Shown piece by piece: positions 1 to 11,113 of a stretch of DNA of 64,000 bases. Position numbers and translations under genes: made by a program. This DNA comes from Siphonodentalium dalli (lineage: Eukaryota; Mollusca; Scaphopoda; Gadilida; Siphonodentaliidae). The notes below the pieces were generated by a model. It saw only the letters and a list, made by a program, of their open reading frames with translations, was not told the origin of the DNA and made no database searches. Where the stretch lies: contig CP136062.1 of assembly GCA_032622095.1 (NCBI GenBank), forward strand, positions 202,271,959 to 202,335,958, read 5' to 3'. Position 1 is the first letter of the stretch; each line of letters starts with the position of its first letter.

Positions 1-489
1 CAACATATCCCGTGGCCAATTGCTGAATATCCACTCCCACACAATCACATATCTGGCATGCATGATTATGAAAATGATTTCAAGAGCTAAATAATCTCAG
101 ACACGTGTAGCTCTGCTCCCCCCATGGTGTCATTTCCAGGGATGACGCTACGTCGGATCCATTGTCAACGACTCGGGCATTTCCACTTCGCTCGAAAATA
201 ACCTGTTCCATAAATAGAAACCACATATGCCGGACTATTTCAATCACGTGATTGATCATGTGCATACTACTATGAAAAGTGTCTGTTTACTAGGAGACTC
301 GTCTGTTAAACTTTAACTAAGTATTGCTATTTATTACTAGACATAACTATTTAATGCATTATCAAGGTTGGTACAACCATGCAGTGATTAAATTCTGCTC
401 CATTCAAATTTATGCGTCAACAAGTCAAGGTCGTCGTCTTATTACCGGAGCCGTGTATTATAGCAATGCGCGAGCATAGTTTCTATTTA
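1..489. other. Intergenic, nothing recognised
   Basis: AT-rich sequence with only short chance open frames. I see no repeat unit, hairpin or coding signal here. Confidence 0.4.
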
Positions 490-620
490 CATATATTATA
501 TCTCACGTGACTTTCTCGAATTCTGATTGGCTGCACACTGTTGTACTATTTTACGATATTATATCTCAGTGACTTTCTCGTATTCTGATTGGCTGCACAC
601 AGCTATACTATTTTACGATA
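490..620. repeat. Two-copy tandem repeat of about 63 bp
   Basis: The string GACTTTCTCG-ATTCTGATTGGCTGCACAC followed by TATTTTACGATA occurs twice in a row. It leads directly into the larger 703-bp duplication. Confidence 0.7.
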
Positions 621-1195
621 GTACCCCAGTACGATTCCCACATGCCTACTATTCGTTATTCTATTTATAGTAACAAACTCATTTCTGAAATCGGGTTGCC
701 GCCTGAAGATACGGCCAATCTTAAACTAAACCTTGTACGATACGTGTTGCAATATCGGTATATCATTAGATTTATTGGTGAATTGTAATGATCTTACAAA
801 AGTCCGATCATAGCTAGCCAATGTATTTAATAGTTTGTCCGTTTAGTTGGCAAGAGCCTAGCCCTAATTTTGTAATGCCAGTGGACGTTATTTATAACAT
901 CCTTTTCAGTTTTAGTCAAAGTGAAGCAAGTTAACTTCTAAAATGTCATAAAATTGTCTTTGCTAATGATGTATTTATATGAATAAATGCAGAAATCATG
1001 AAGAGATGCTGTTACATGTATGTAATAACATGGTTATGCTCCCCTGCCGTCGTCAAAAGATTGCCGTAAATTTAAAATTTGAGACCAATTTCCAAAATTC
1101 ACGGTAAATAAAAATGTGACAAAATCAGATACAGAAATTGTGTGAGAATTGGCACCAATGTTCGATATAATATAATAAATAATGAATGTCTTGTC

Positions 1196-1296
1196 GTTGA
1201 CTATGCCAAAATAGTGGTCCGAGAGGAGGAATAGTCCACGAGCCGCAGGCTCGTGGACTATTCCTCCTCTCGGACCACTATTTTGGCATAGTCAAC
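1196..1296. repeat. Perfect palindrome, 49-bp arms, 3-base loop
   Basis: The left arm starts GTTGACTATGCCAAAATAG. The right arm is its exact reverse complement over all 49 bases, around a GCA centre at 1246. Weaker complementarity continues outward to about 1178 and 1314. This would extrude as a hairpin or cruciform. Confidence 0.95.
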
Positions 1297-1885
1297 TCCA
1301 AGCCATTCATTATCTATATAATAGTACCCCAGTAGGATTCCTACATGCCTACTATTCTTTTTCTATTTATAGTAACAAACTCATTTCGTGAAATTGGGTT
1401 TCCGCCTGAAGATACGGCCAATCTTAAACTAATACCTTGTACGATACTTGTTGCAATATCGGTATATCATTAGATTTATTTGTGAATTGTAATGATCTTA
1501 CAAATGTCCGATCATATCTATAGCCAGTGTATTTAATAGTTTGTCATTTTAGTTGGCAAGCGGCTAGTCCTAATTTTGTAATGCCATTTAAAATTTCCTT
1601 TTCCGTTTTACTCGAAGTTTAGCAAGTTAACTTCTAAAATTTCGCCATTAAAATGTCTTTGCTAATGACGTATTTATAGAAATAAATGCACGAATCATGA
1701 AGAGATGCTGTTAGATGTAACTAATAACATAGTTATGCTCCACTGCCATCGTCAAAAGATTGCCGTAAATTGTAAAATCTGAGACCGATTTCCAAAATTC
1801 GCGGTAAATAAAAATGTGACAAAATTAGACACAGTAATTGTGTGAGAATTGGCACCAATGTTCGATAATAATATAATATATTGTC

Positions 1886-1970
1886 GTTGACTATGCCAAA
1901 ATAGTGGTCCTCGATGAGGAATAGTCCTATCCTATTCCTCCTCTCGGACAACTATTTTGGCATAGTCAAC
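1886..1970. repeat. Degraded second copy of the palindrome
   Basis: Same outer arms as the 1196-1296 palindrome (GTTGACTATGCC...GGCATAGTCAAC), but the centre is shortened and the arms have mismatches (TCCTCGATGAGG against CCTCTCGGACAA). Confidence 0.85.
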
Positions 1971-1997
1971 TCCAAGCCATTCATTATCTATATAGTA

Positions 1998-2683
1998 TGA
2001 AGAGGTTATTTCCGAACAAAGCGGAAATGTCCGAATCGTTGAGAATGTGTCAGATCTAATGGCTGTCCCGTGTGTAACAAATTTGAATCGTCTTACTCAC
2101 GGGACCACAGTGAAAATAAGGATTTAGTGGGATATTTTACTGTGTTATCCCGCGCCTTGGTGCCGATTAAACTCGCTCACACATTCACAGTTAAAAATCC
2201 TAATTTCTACATTAATGTTTAGTTCGCATGTATAACTGCACGTATCATTAAAAAACATTCGAAGAACACGGGTTCGTGGTATATCGGTAAGGTAAACGCA
2301 CGCCATGGCTTAGATAAAAAGTCAAAGTAGATTATCGTCATTTGCGCTCAGAAAAGGTTTGGGGTTACGAGTTTTCTGGTGAGAGTAGATGATAATCTGC
2401 TTCAATCGTCTAGACTCTGAATCGGTGAGCCAAGACAAACAGCAGTTGGGGCATGTTACCTTCGCACACCTGTGAATGAATCTGGCACCACTTCTGAGAT
2501 GGGATCACAATTAAAACTGGGACACTAAAATTCTGCTTTTCTCTGGCAACAGTTATTTCGTTAGCTTTCGTGACTTTCGTAATTAACACATTATTACATC
2601 TTTCGCCAAGATTCTCGATTCCGAAGTAAAATTTTGTTTTTAAACATGCCCTATTCGATTTTAATCTAAATTTGTCAAATTGT
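1998..2683. other. Intergenic, nothing recognised
   Basis: No repeat or coding signal that I can support. Confidence 0.35.
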
Positions 2684-2696
2684 CCAAAGCCAATAG
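2684..2696. repeat. Left 13-bp target-site duplication of SINE
   Basis: CCAAAGCCAATAG, identical to 2977-2989. Confidence 0.85.
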
Positions 2697-2976
2697 GGGG
2701 CCACGGTGGCTCAGTCTGTTAGAGGTACAACTCCAAGCCGCCTCGCACTCCAGCACTGGCGGTGAGTGTTCTAGCCCAGATGTTTCCTTCATGGATTTTG
2801 TAACTCGAAATCGTTATCTGGTGGAGATGCCAGTTATGCGCCGGCGGTTTATCAGCCATTGAAATCACTGTTAGATTAGCCGTGTGGAGATTTCCTTCAC
2901 CACTAAAACTGGCAATGACGCGACATTGCCTTAGTTACTGAAAGCGACATTAAACCCCAACCAATAAATCAATCAA
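2697..2976 (+). mobile_element. tRNA-derived SINE (family 1), with target duplication
   Basis: The 5' head reads GGCCACGGTGGCTCAGTCTGTTAGAGG, with the A-box-like TGGCTCAGTCTG of a tRNA-derived pol III promoter. The B box is degraded (GTGTTCTAGCCCAG). The body ends GCGACATTAAACCCCAACCAATAAATCAATCAA, the short AATC-type tail common in molluscan SINEs. The element is bracketed by a perfect 13-bp direct repeat, CCAAAGCCAATAG, at 2684-2696 and 2977-2989. That marks target-primed retroposition. It is non-coding; the open frame across it is incidental. A second copy lies at 20374-20687 on the other strand. Confidence 0.85.
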
Positions 2977-2989
2977 CCAAAGCCAATAG
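2977..2989. repeat. Right 13-bp target-site duplication of SINE
   Basis: CCAAAGCCAATAG, identical to 2684-2696. Confidence 0.85.
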
Positions 2990-3151
2990 TCTTGTTACCT
3001 GCAGAACATCAACGCCACCCTTGTCATAGCATCCCTGATGAATTCATCACCTCGTCGGATTTTTGTAGAGAACCTTCAACATTTCAACATCCCAGTGGAA
3101 ATCGATTGCGTGAACTAATCTCACGTGTTCCATCTACGATACGGTGCCATC

Positions 3152-3403
3152 GTAACCCTTTACCAAACAAACCGGCCAAAAACGGCCAAATAAAGCTGCA
3201 ACAGCCTAAATTATCTTGGGTCTGTCTCAATAAAACCATACAAATATGGATATCATTGGAACCGGCTCATTGACCACATTGTGATGGTTACAGTTATGCC
3301 CTGTGCCAATGCATTCTCTTATATATGCGAGTCGACCTATGGTCGACTCGCATATATAAGAGAATGCATTGGCACAGGGCCGTTCTGTTGGGTAAAGGGT
3401 TAA
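3152..3403 (+). mobile_element. TTAA foldback element copy A, single-hairpin form
   Basis: The left end is GTAA|CCCTTTACC and the right end GGTAAAGGG|TTAA. The unique arm (CCGGCCAAAAACGGCC... to GTTATGCCCTGTGCC) is followed by one hairpin at 3306-3373 instead of two. The hairpin centre, GAGTCGACCTATGGTCGACTC, combines the left half of one standard hairpin with the right half of the other. The copy probably arose by deletion between the two hairpins. Confidence 0.9.
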
Positions 3404-6262
3404 AAGACAAAAGAAATACCATGCTAAAAATGAAAACGACAAAATAAGAGGAGCACCCTGTCGTCAGACTTATGGAATCACATCGGGGTTTGTTTGTTTG
3501 TTTTGTTTTTGTTGTTGTTTTGTTCATCATTAATAAAAAAGAAACACATTTAGCAAGAATAATGTATACATTATAAAACAACAACGAATAAATTATACAT
3601 TGATGACGCGAATTTATCAACATGAGTTCAATAAACTTCATCTGAGCGCGACAGTTCGTGATAGTATATATATATATATTTGCGTTAAGATTTGAAACTA
3701 AATTGGGATGCCACCCTAAATTCGTCACTAATGCTCAATTGTGGCAGGTCTGCAATGGTTTTAGACAATAATAAGAATCATGTTAGAAAATATCGTGGAT
3801 GATAATAAATATTGTAACCCCTGTTCGAATTGAAATCTGACATATTTATGTTATTTTATATTGAAATGTTACTACCATATATCGTATTTATATTGAATAC
3901 TTGAATTTAAACTTTGTCGATTCAGTGCAGTGATTGGACGGCCGGCAGGCATAGGTACGGCCTCCTGATGCATGGTAACAGTTCCTGATTATTATTGTTG
4001 GAGGACTAAGCTCTCTGTGGCTTTCATGGCTGGTTCTTCCAAAATAAAGATAAATCTGTCGGATTGCTTGATCGAATTATATGACCAAATAGTATGTAAA
4101 TACGTTATTAATATACAGTCTATATGCAATAAAAAAAAGGTGAAAAAGTTGAGACGCTGAGTGAGCTTACCTCGCATGTGAGATAGTAATACAACATTTT
4201 TTATTTTTTATTCACACTCACACTGTGGCTGTATGACCACGGTATTCTTTTATGAAAAAGTGGCTTCAGACAAGCGGAAAACTGACACTTGGGATATGTT
4301 TCTTTTAAATATTCATCACATTTTCTTCTGTCGTATCCACGTATAACCATCGGATCCAAGGTAAATAACTTGCAGGAAACAAATTCATATATTTAGCCAA
4401 GTATCTATGATTCATCTTCCATTTAATTGGAGATTTCAAGATAATGGGATATTTGACACTGAAAAATTTGAATAACAAACGTATTGTGTGAATGCTATGT
4501 AGTCACCAATAATAAGAACTCATGGACTATGTTAATCGTAAACAATGAGCAACCATCCAATATTCCAGTGAATATCGATTGTCCAAACAGTTTGTGTGTT
4601 CCACAAGAGATATACCATAACACTCCAAACGGAGTTTTAAAATATAATCGGAAATATACCGAAAAGTTAAGAAAAACGCAACCGAGAAGAACGCACTGTA
4701 GATAGCAATTGGATTATGAGATCACAGACTTATGCAATCCTAGTGGAGTTTGTTATAAATGCGTAAATCGCGATCGATGTTGCGTGTCTTGGACATATGC
4801 AACGAAAGGCAGACACTGAGCTCACAAACAACCCGATCCTAACCGAATTTGCTCCGATAGAAGTCGGTTAACGACTTCAATACAACAGGAAAATTGAATT
4901 ATCAGATATGACCACAGCAAAGTGCCGCGTTCTCTTGGTTGAGTCATCGTTGGTGATCTATGGGTTTTTCGCGCCAATTGTAACTGCTTGTCAAGAGATT
5001 GTGCTCCAGAGGTGAAGTTGTATTAGACACCTTTTGATTCCTCACGGTTTCGCTGATAACTGATAATATACGAATCTTAACAGAATTCAAGTCACGCAAT
5101 TACGAAATTCCTGTTAGTCACGAGAAAATCTTTATCAGTTGTTGTCCGCCAAATTATTTCTGGGTAGACGCGTTCGTAGCCACGTATATTGTAAAGGCAG
5201 CTAGACCTTCGGTGGCAGTCGATTTTCAAAATATAGTTGTGAATTTGACCATCCATATGTAATCTTAAAGGGACAAGGCTCATTTGAACCACCAATCATT
5301 TATACGTAAATTGGAGTGGGGGGGGGGGGGGGGGGGTCAATAAATACACAAACTAAAAATCGACATGCAGGCTTTTAAATGCTCTGAAAAATGTGCGAGT
5401 TGGCAAAATATACGCACATGTCTTAGACGAGGCAATACTGTAACAATTATGTTGAAATTACCGAACATGTTGTCAAATGAACTGATTAGTTGGTGAACAA
5501 GATATATGTGGAGATCACAATGCTACACGCCTACACGATATAGAATCAATGATACAAGGATGTGAAGCACTAATTACTCCACTTAACAAGGGCAGAGATG
5601 TAGCAATATATTGTAAGTATTTGAAATTGAGGCAGCTTCAAATTGAAACTAAATTCGATGATTCTCTTTGGCGCAGCATATTGCTGAGAGGAAATGAATG
5701 GAGAAATTGACAGTAGCCCCAAACTATGACAAATGCAATACATTAGTTAATGGGGAAGAGGGCAGGCCGCAAAATATATCTACAATATTACTATAGGTGA
5801 TTTTAACTATAAATGTATAAACTGATGGACTAAATCTACTTAATTTGGGATGGCATCTGACACATACAACATTTTTGAAGGAGTAAGCGGCGCTCGTCTT
5901 GATCAGAATGTTTATTCAATCTGGCACTGTGAATTTCAGGAAGACCGTGACCTTTACCTAAATTAACAAATAAAAATGATGTGGTGATTAGTAATTAGGG
6001 TACATACCTCCTCTATGACATAGCGACCAGATCGTTATATCCGTCACCTCCAACTAGTGCCCAATAGATGGAAGCAAGAAATACCAAAATGCTGGTACAA
6101 GGCAGATCTTAATGGTATACATCGGTAACTTGAAACGATAAGAAATAAAAAAAAACAGGTAGGAAGAAGTACAACACGGTTTTACATAAATTCACTAATA
6201 CAAGGAATGAAGATAGGGCAGAAAAGCATATCAGGGCTATGATAGAAAACTCGTTGATAATT
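3404..6262. other. Intergenic with weak repeat traces
   Basis: No gene seen. A stretch at 3060-3150 and one at 4540-4630 share scattered blocks (AT(C/T)CCAGTG(G/A)A(A/T)ATCGATTG, GTGTTCCA). The pair 3466-3490 and 4725-4750 share ACTTATG(G/C)AATC. They look like two old copies of one degraded element. Short (GT/T)-rich runs lie at 3485-3525 and TA repeats at 3664-3680. Confidence 0.35.
5264..5400 (+). repeat. Fragment of dispersed repeat R2 with a long G run
   Basis: It contains AAAGGGACAAGGCTCATTTGAACCACC and, further on, GCTTTTAAATGCTCTGAAAAATGTG. These resemble the copies near 34.75 and 50.34 kb (GGACATGGCTCATT-GAACC, ATGCTCTGAAAAA). An uninterrupted G run occupies about 5318-5336. Confidence 0.5.
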
Positions 6263-6499
6263 TTAACCCTTTTTTAGGCCAATGCATTATCTTATATATG
6301 CGAGGCGACCTATGGTCGACTCGCATATATAAGAGAATGCATTGGCACAGGGCATAACTGTAACCATCACAATGTGGTCAATGAGCCGGTTCCAATGATA
6401 TCCATATTTGTATGGTTTTATTGAGACAGACCCAAGATAATTTAGGCTGTTGCAGCTTTATTTGGCCGTTTTTGGCCGGTTTGTTGGGTAAAGGGTTAA
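6263..6499 (-). mobile_element. TTAA foldback element copy B, shortened
   Basis: Bounded by TTAA at 6263-6266 and 6496-6499. The left side reads TTAACCCTTTTTTAGGCC. The short terminal arm and one hairpin are gone, and the CCCTTT end is joined at a shared T run to the T-rich spacer. The remaining hairpin and the long unique arm (GGGCATAACTGTAACC... to TTGTTGGGTAAAGGG) are intact, in reverse orientation. Confidence 0.88.
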
Positions 6500-6815
6500 A
6501 CAGGTCGCGAAATCAATGTCTGAATTACCTCAGACCGACACATAATAAGAGGGAAGAATGAATGAGTTTAATGCGAAAAGCCACAAATAAATGTGGAACA
6601 TGCATAATAACATATATACACTATTTACATTGGTATGAATAACATTGTCATCAGAATTTCATGTTAATACATAATAAATTGTATGAAATACTTATATAAA
6701 CATATCATATGTATACTGTATACATATATTTGCACACGAGCATATATCTATATATGTATAGAGAAATATGTGTATATAAATTCACATGGATAACTCTATA
6801 GATCAGTTTACTATC
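6500..6815. other. AT-rich tract, possible LINE 3' flank
   Basis: Very AT-rich with (TA)n/(GTATA)n stretches. It lies just downstream of the minus-strand LINE fragment, so it may include that element's 3' UTR. No tail or target duplication could be fixed. Confidence 0.3.
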
Positions 6816-7711
6816 TTAGTTGTATTCTTTAAAAACATGTTTCAAATAAATGCTAACGTTCTTCAATATTGATATATTTTCAATCGCAAGGAGGCCATAA
6901 AACTTTTCTAGTGAAGGGTTTAACCCGTAATAGTCAGGGATGTATTTTCTCCTGAGTGTGACCAAATTATCGCAGATCAAAAGAATATGTAACTCGTCAC
7001 ATGTTTCCGAACCGCACATTTTGCATAGTAAACTCTCATGTTTTCTCCATCTTGAAAGCTCGTTTGGCAGTATATGGTTTGCTGTCCTAAATTTCACCAA
7101 TGCTGGTATGAGATGTTGTGGTAGATAAATAAGGTAACGACTAATACTGGAATGACGCTTTATATTACTATATAAAGTTCCCCTTAATGATTTAGATTCC
7201 TTCAGGTCACGAAACATTTTAATCCAGTGTTCTTCAATCAGACGAGATTTATTATTCCTGATCTCCGTCCCCGTGAGTCCAGTTTGAGTATCCCATCGGG
7301 ATATCAAACCGATCTCACTCAGGGTCGTTTTTATAAACTCAAACCATTTAAGTTTTCCAGAATATGTGCTATCATTGTTATGGACCTCCTTCATCACAAG
7401 ATAAATATTCTTTGCTAATTCAGATCCGTCGGAGGAATTTAGTTTTGACCAGTATGACAACACCCTGCATTTTATATATCAATTATCAGTGGATGTCTAC
7501 CAAGCTCCCCGTATACCATATAATTAGGTGTGCTAGATTTCATGCGCAAAAGGATTTTACAAAATTTCATATGCAATTTCTCTATAATATCACATTTTTC
7601 GAAGCACCAAAACTTCACTACCATAAAGAGCTATTGGAGTTACCATACAATCGAAGAGTTTCAGCATTAACTTCACTGGAAGGTGAGGTTTATGCACTGT
7701 ATTGAGCAGGC
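6816..7711 (-). pseudogene. LINE ORF2, 3' part (copy A), minus strand
   Basis: This is the C-terminal half of a non-LTR retrotransposon ORF2. The longest open frame (6816-7463) ends in a zinc-knuckle-like tail, CKMCGSETCDELHILLICDN, of the CxxC...DExHxLLxC type found after the reverse transcriptase in Jockey/CR1-like LINEs. Upstream on the minus strand, 7464-7711 continues the protein through a frameshift near 7595 and a stop near 7470, with blocks such as LFDCMVTPIALYGSEV and RMKSSTPNYMVYGE. Those blocks match copy B at 25.2-25.4 kb (LFDTKIVPILTYGCEI, CMKSSTPNYMVHGE). The 5' remainder lies at 11114-12226, beyond an inserted DNA element. The reading frame continues exactly across that insertion. 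Non-functional. Confidence 0.88.
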
Positions 7712-8440
7712 CACTGTGTAGGAACTGTTACATCGGAAATCGTTCTATCGCCGGTTTGTGATGGTTCTTGACTGATTTGTGACGGTTCCTGATGATCGAA
7801 ATTATACATTTTCACGACTTTTTGACAGTTAAAACGCAATTTTGAGGCATCAAGGTGATAATTCGATTAGTTATTTTCAATCCCATCACAATCTGTGGCA
7901 CCAATGAGCGTGTTAATAACGAAACTTCCATTGTGCGAGTCATAACAACGACAAAAACCACGAATTTTGATAATTGTTTGGGTTCTCTCCTGATCGAGTC
8001 GGTTCTCTCCCCATTTAATCGTTCTATACGGGTAAAACTATTGCTAATATTTGCCATGGTACATGGTTCAAACAGCCAATTTTGTGAAAGTATACAAAGA
8101 TAAACACAACAAACTGTGCATTAAGTTGAAATTTGAACCACTTGTCATTAATTTCGATGAATTACACTGCCTTTCTATGCTTATTCAATAACCTGTGTTA
8201 CGCCTATCAAAATTCACAAAGTCGCCAGCTAGTTTGAAAAATAACGCGTTTTGCAGGCCCAACATTTCCATGAGTCAATAGCCGGTTAACAATAGTGAAA
8301 TTTCATAGCGCTGGACTTCGGAAAGTGTGAGCGTATATATACGGGATATATAGTGTTATCTGTCTTGTATTTTATCTATTATATGTTTTGGAACTTCTGT
8401 CTGTCTGTATGTATGTATTTGTGTTATAGACTCGAAAAAC

Positions 8441-8850
8441 TGCTCGATCCGACTCAAATTTGGTGTGTAGGCCTACTTTGATCCGGGGAACAATATGGGC
8501 GGGTCCAATTTCACGTGCGACCGTGTCCTTGACCTCGCTAAAATACGCTCATGATATAGGCATGTTTCTGGACCTCGACCGATCCGACTCAAATTTGGTG
8601 TGTAGGCCTACTTTGATCCGGGGAACAATATGGGCGGGTCCAATTTCACGTGAAACCATGTCTTTGACCTTGACCTCGCTCATATAGCTCATATAGGCAT
8701 GTTTCTGGACCTCGACCGATCCGATTCAAATTTGGTATAATGTAGGCCTACTTTGATCCCGGGAACAATATGGGTGGGTCCAATTTCACGTGCGATCGTG
8801 ACCTTGACCATATTCGCTCATATGATATAGGCATGTTTCCGGGCTGATCG
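8441..8850 (+). repeat. Three tandem copies of about 136 bp
   Basis: GATCCGACTCAAATTTGG-GTAGGCCTAC starts at 8446, 8581 and 8718. Each is followed by CTTTGATCC-GGGAACAATATGGG and CCAATTTCACGTG. The array is internal to the 3.4-kb element and preceded by a CTGT/ATGT simple repeat at 8398-8418. Confidence 0.85.
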
Positions 8851-9205
8851 AACAATAGTTTGTCCAGGCGGAGACGATGACAAATAAATCCCTAAATAGC
8901 CCGGACGAAGAGGGGGCACATTGGTTAGTGTTGTCTATTTTCGTAGACGTATTTTACTCAACAAAAAGCCAAAAATAAGACGTTAAAAGTTCGTTGACAC
9001 CCATACAATGTTCTGATTACACAGTTTATGAAGTTTATGTCGGGCATCCGCTTGCTGGATGCTGATTATCTATGTTAAATTCTAGAATTCTAGAATATGC
9101 AGCTATTAAAGCATATACAAGCACTATAACCTTTCACTCAATCATATTTTAGATTGACTAGGGATCTCTGATTTTTAATAGAAGATAAAAAAGCAAAGAA
9201 TCCTA

Positions 9206-9483
9206 CAGTTACAAATATTATTTTATGGATGTTAAACCCTTGGTTACTAAATTCGCTGTAATGAGAACTGACTTGAATCCTATTGATTAATTTGTAGGAA
9301 TGCTTAGCTATTACGTTCAACAAGCAGTAAGATATAAAAAAGAGAAAAGAATAATGCAGTTACAAATATTATTATATGGATGTTAATCCTTTGGTGACTA
9401 AATGTGCTGTAATGAGCAGCGACTTGAATCATATTGATTCATTTGTAGGAATGCTCAGCTATTAAATTCAACATGCAGTAACA
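9206..9483 (+). repeat. Two tandem copies of about 151 bp
   Basis: CAGTTACAAATATTATT begins at 9206 and 9357. Both units continue with ATGGATGTTAA-CC and TTTGTAGGAATGCT-AGCTATTA. Internal to the 3.4-kb element. Confidence 0.85.
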
Positions 9484-11113
9484 GATTGTTTGAATTATTA
9501 GCTAAACATTCATACAAATGAATCATTATAAATCAGTGTTATGGGTGTCTGAACCTGGCTATTTATTATAAGGCACATTATTATTTCTTGCGGATAGCGT
9601 GTCAAGTGAGCAGGGACGTGGACTGGAGGGTCTCCAATGTTCTGGCGTCCACCTTGGAATTTCCAACCGCACCATCCCCTTGAAACAGACCAAAGTGATG
9701 ATTTATTTTGCAAAAGATCATACATTATTTAATACAAAGCATAATAAATAAATGGAATTAGATTCTTTGTCCATTAAAACCAGTTTCTTGCCAATTGGGG
9801 GGGGGGGGGTAAATGTGATATAGAAAACAAGATCACACCTGCTCCCTAATTCCTGTCCACCCATCATGAGTTTTGGATCAACTCTAATGAAGAGGTGTCC
9901 ATTTGTATATATCAAATATGGTTGATTACATGTTTAAAGGGTAGGCAGGTATGCAAATGTTGGTCTAAAAACGACAAATTCCCCACTATTAAATTGTTGT
10001 CAAAACAAACTAAGAGAACAATTTCAACATATTGTTGGCGTTAAATTTCAAACCAATCCATTGTAAGATAAGAAATTTGTAACTGTTGACCATTTTGACC
10101 AAAGTTGGGGATAGACACCAATTAAGCACCCCCTCCCCAAGTCCCCCCCCCCCACCACCACAATAACGTCATAACATATCAATGATTCAGTTATACGTGA
10201 TTTCATAAGTTATATTCATGTCTGGGCGACAAACATGTGTAAATGTCCCTCAGGCGGACTTCAGAGGAGGAAATATGATGGCGCTGGAATCGAAATATTG
10301 TCACACCTGGATCTTTCAATAATGCCCAGATTAAGTAAATGAATATAACATCTCATATTCTCCTGAGACTAGATTTATATTACCATTGGTCATTTATATA
10401 GGCGGGCATGATTATGATACTATACTTATCGGGACTTTCAATATTTTATTTCTGCCTATTAATGTCACTTAATCTCCCGTATTATGTATTTATTGTGTTA
10501 TTTCTTGATATACCTGTTCTATAATGCAAATTACATAAGCTACAATCATTATCTGGTTTAAAATGTCAGATACACAAGACGATTTTCGGACCAAAGTGCA
10601 GAAATCGTTCGAATAAATATCATGTACAGAACCGTCACAGCCATGATTGGTTTGAAATAGAACCGTAACACGCACCTGTGTTGATTACGAGGTCACAGCT
10701 CCCAATTATCAACCACTATCGGGATACTTTCTCAGCTATTTTACAAAAGAATAACACGGGTATACTTTATAGTCAGTGTTTGTCTTCAGAATGCGTTTTA
10801 TATTTCATACGCCACGAAAAACAAAGAAATTGTGTGCACATGGCTTGATTTTCAGTGATAACATGTTGATATTTACGCGTTAACTCGCTAATACCGAGTT
10901 AATTGTGGTCTGGAGTTCAGGTTTCGATAACACGGCACTTCTGTGGCCTCTGTTCATTCAGGAAAGTATAATATATTCAAGATATCTATAATTATGCGTG
11001 ATTTTGTCACAAAAATGATTATTTTCAATCATCAGGAATCGTAACAAATCAGGCAAGAACCATCACAATACCGGCGATAGAATGACTTCCGATGTAACAG
11101 TTCCTACACAGTG

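Larger units (their letters stand above)
617..1997. repeat. 703-bp tandem duplication, each unit ending in a palindrome
   Basis: GTACCCCAGTA(C/G)GATTC at 621 recurs at 1324. The two units then stay alignable through shared blocks such as the stretch around 'ATGAAGAGATGCTGTTA' and 'GGCACCAATGTTCGATA'. Both units end in an inverted repeat built from GTTGACTATGCC...GGCATAGTCAAC. No coding signal is visible. Confidence 0.85.
7712..11113. mobile_element. 3.4-kb TIR DNA transposon, non-autonomous
   Basis: The left end, CACTGTGTAGGAACTGTTAC, is mirrored at the right end, GTAACAGTTCCTACACAGTG. The inverted similarity continues for about 100 bp, including CTATCGCCGGT and GTGATGGTTCTTG. Flanks are GAGCAGGC (7704-7711) and GAGCAGGT (11114-11121), an 8-bp duplication with one mismatch. 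A boundary one base out would give a 6-bp AGCAGG repeat. No transposase is visible; inside are two local repeat clusters and scattered short frames. An 8-bp duplication fits hAT, P or Merlin types, but the termini do not let me choose. Confidence 0.85.

Noticed and set aside
2680-2862. 60-codon plus frame as a gene
   Set aside because: It lies within the SINE and shares its sequence with the antisense frame at 20416-20697, so it is a by-product of the SINE.
3294-3728. 144-codon minus frame
   Set aside because: Starts in low-complexity T/GT-rich DNA and ends inside foldback copy A; no coding signature.
5318-5336. G run as a regulatory quadruplex
   Set aside because: A single homopolymer run; similar runs occur at 9797, 16052 and 35292-35840. 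Treated as slippage tracts.
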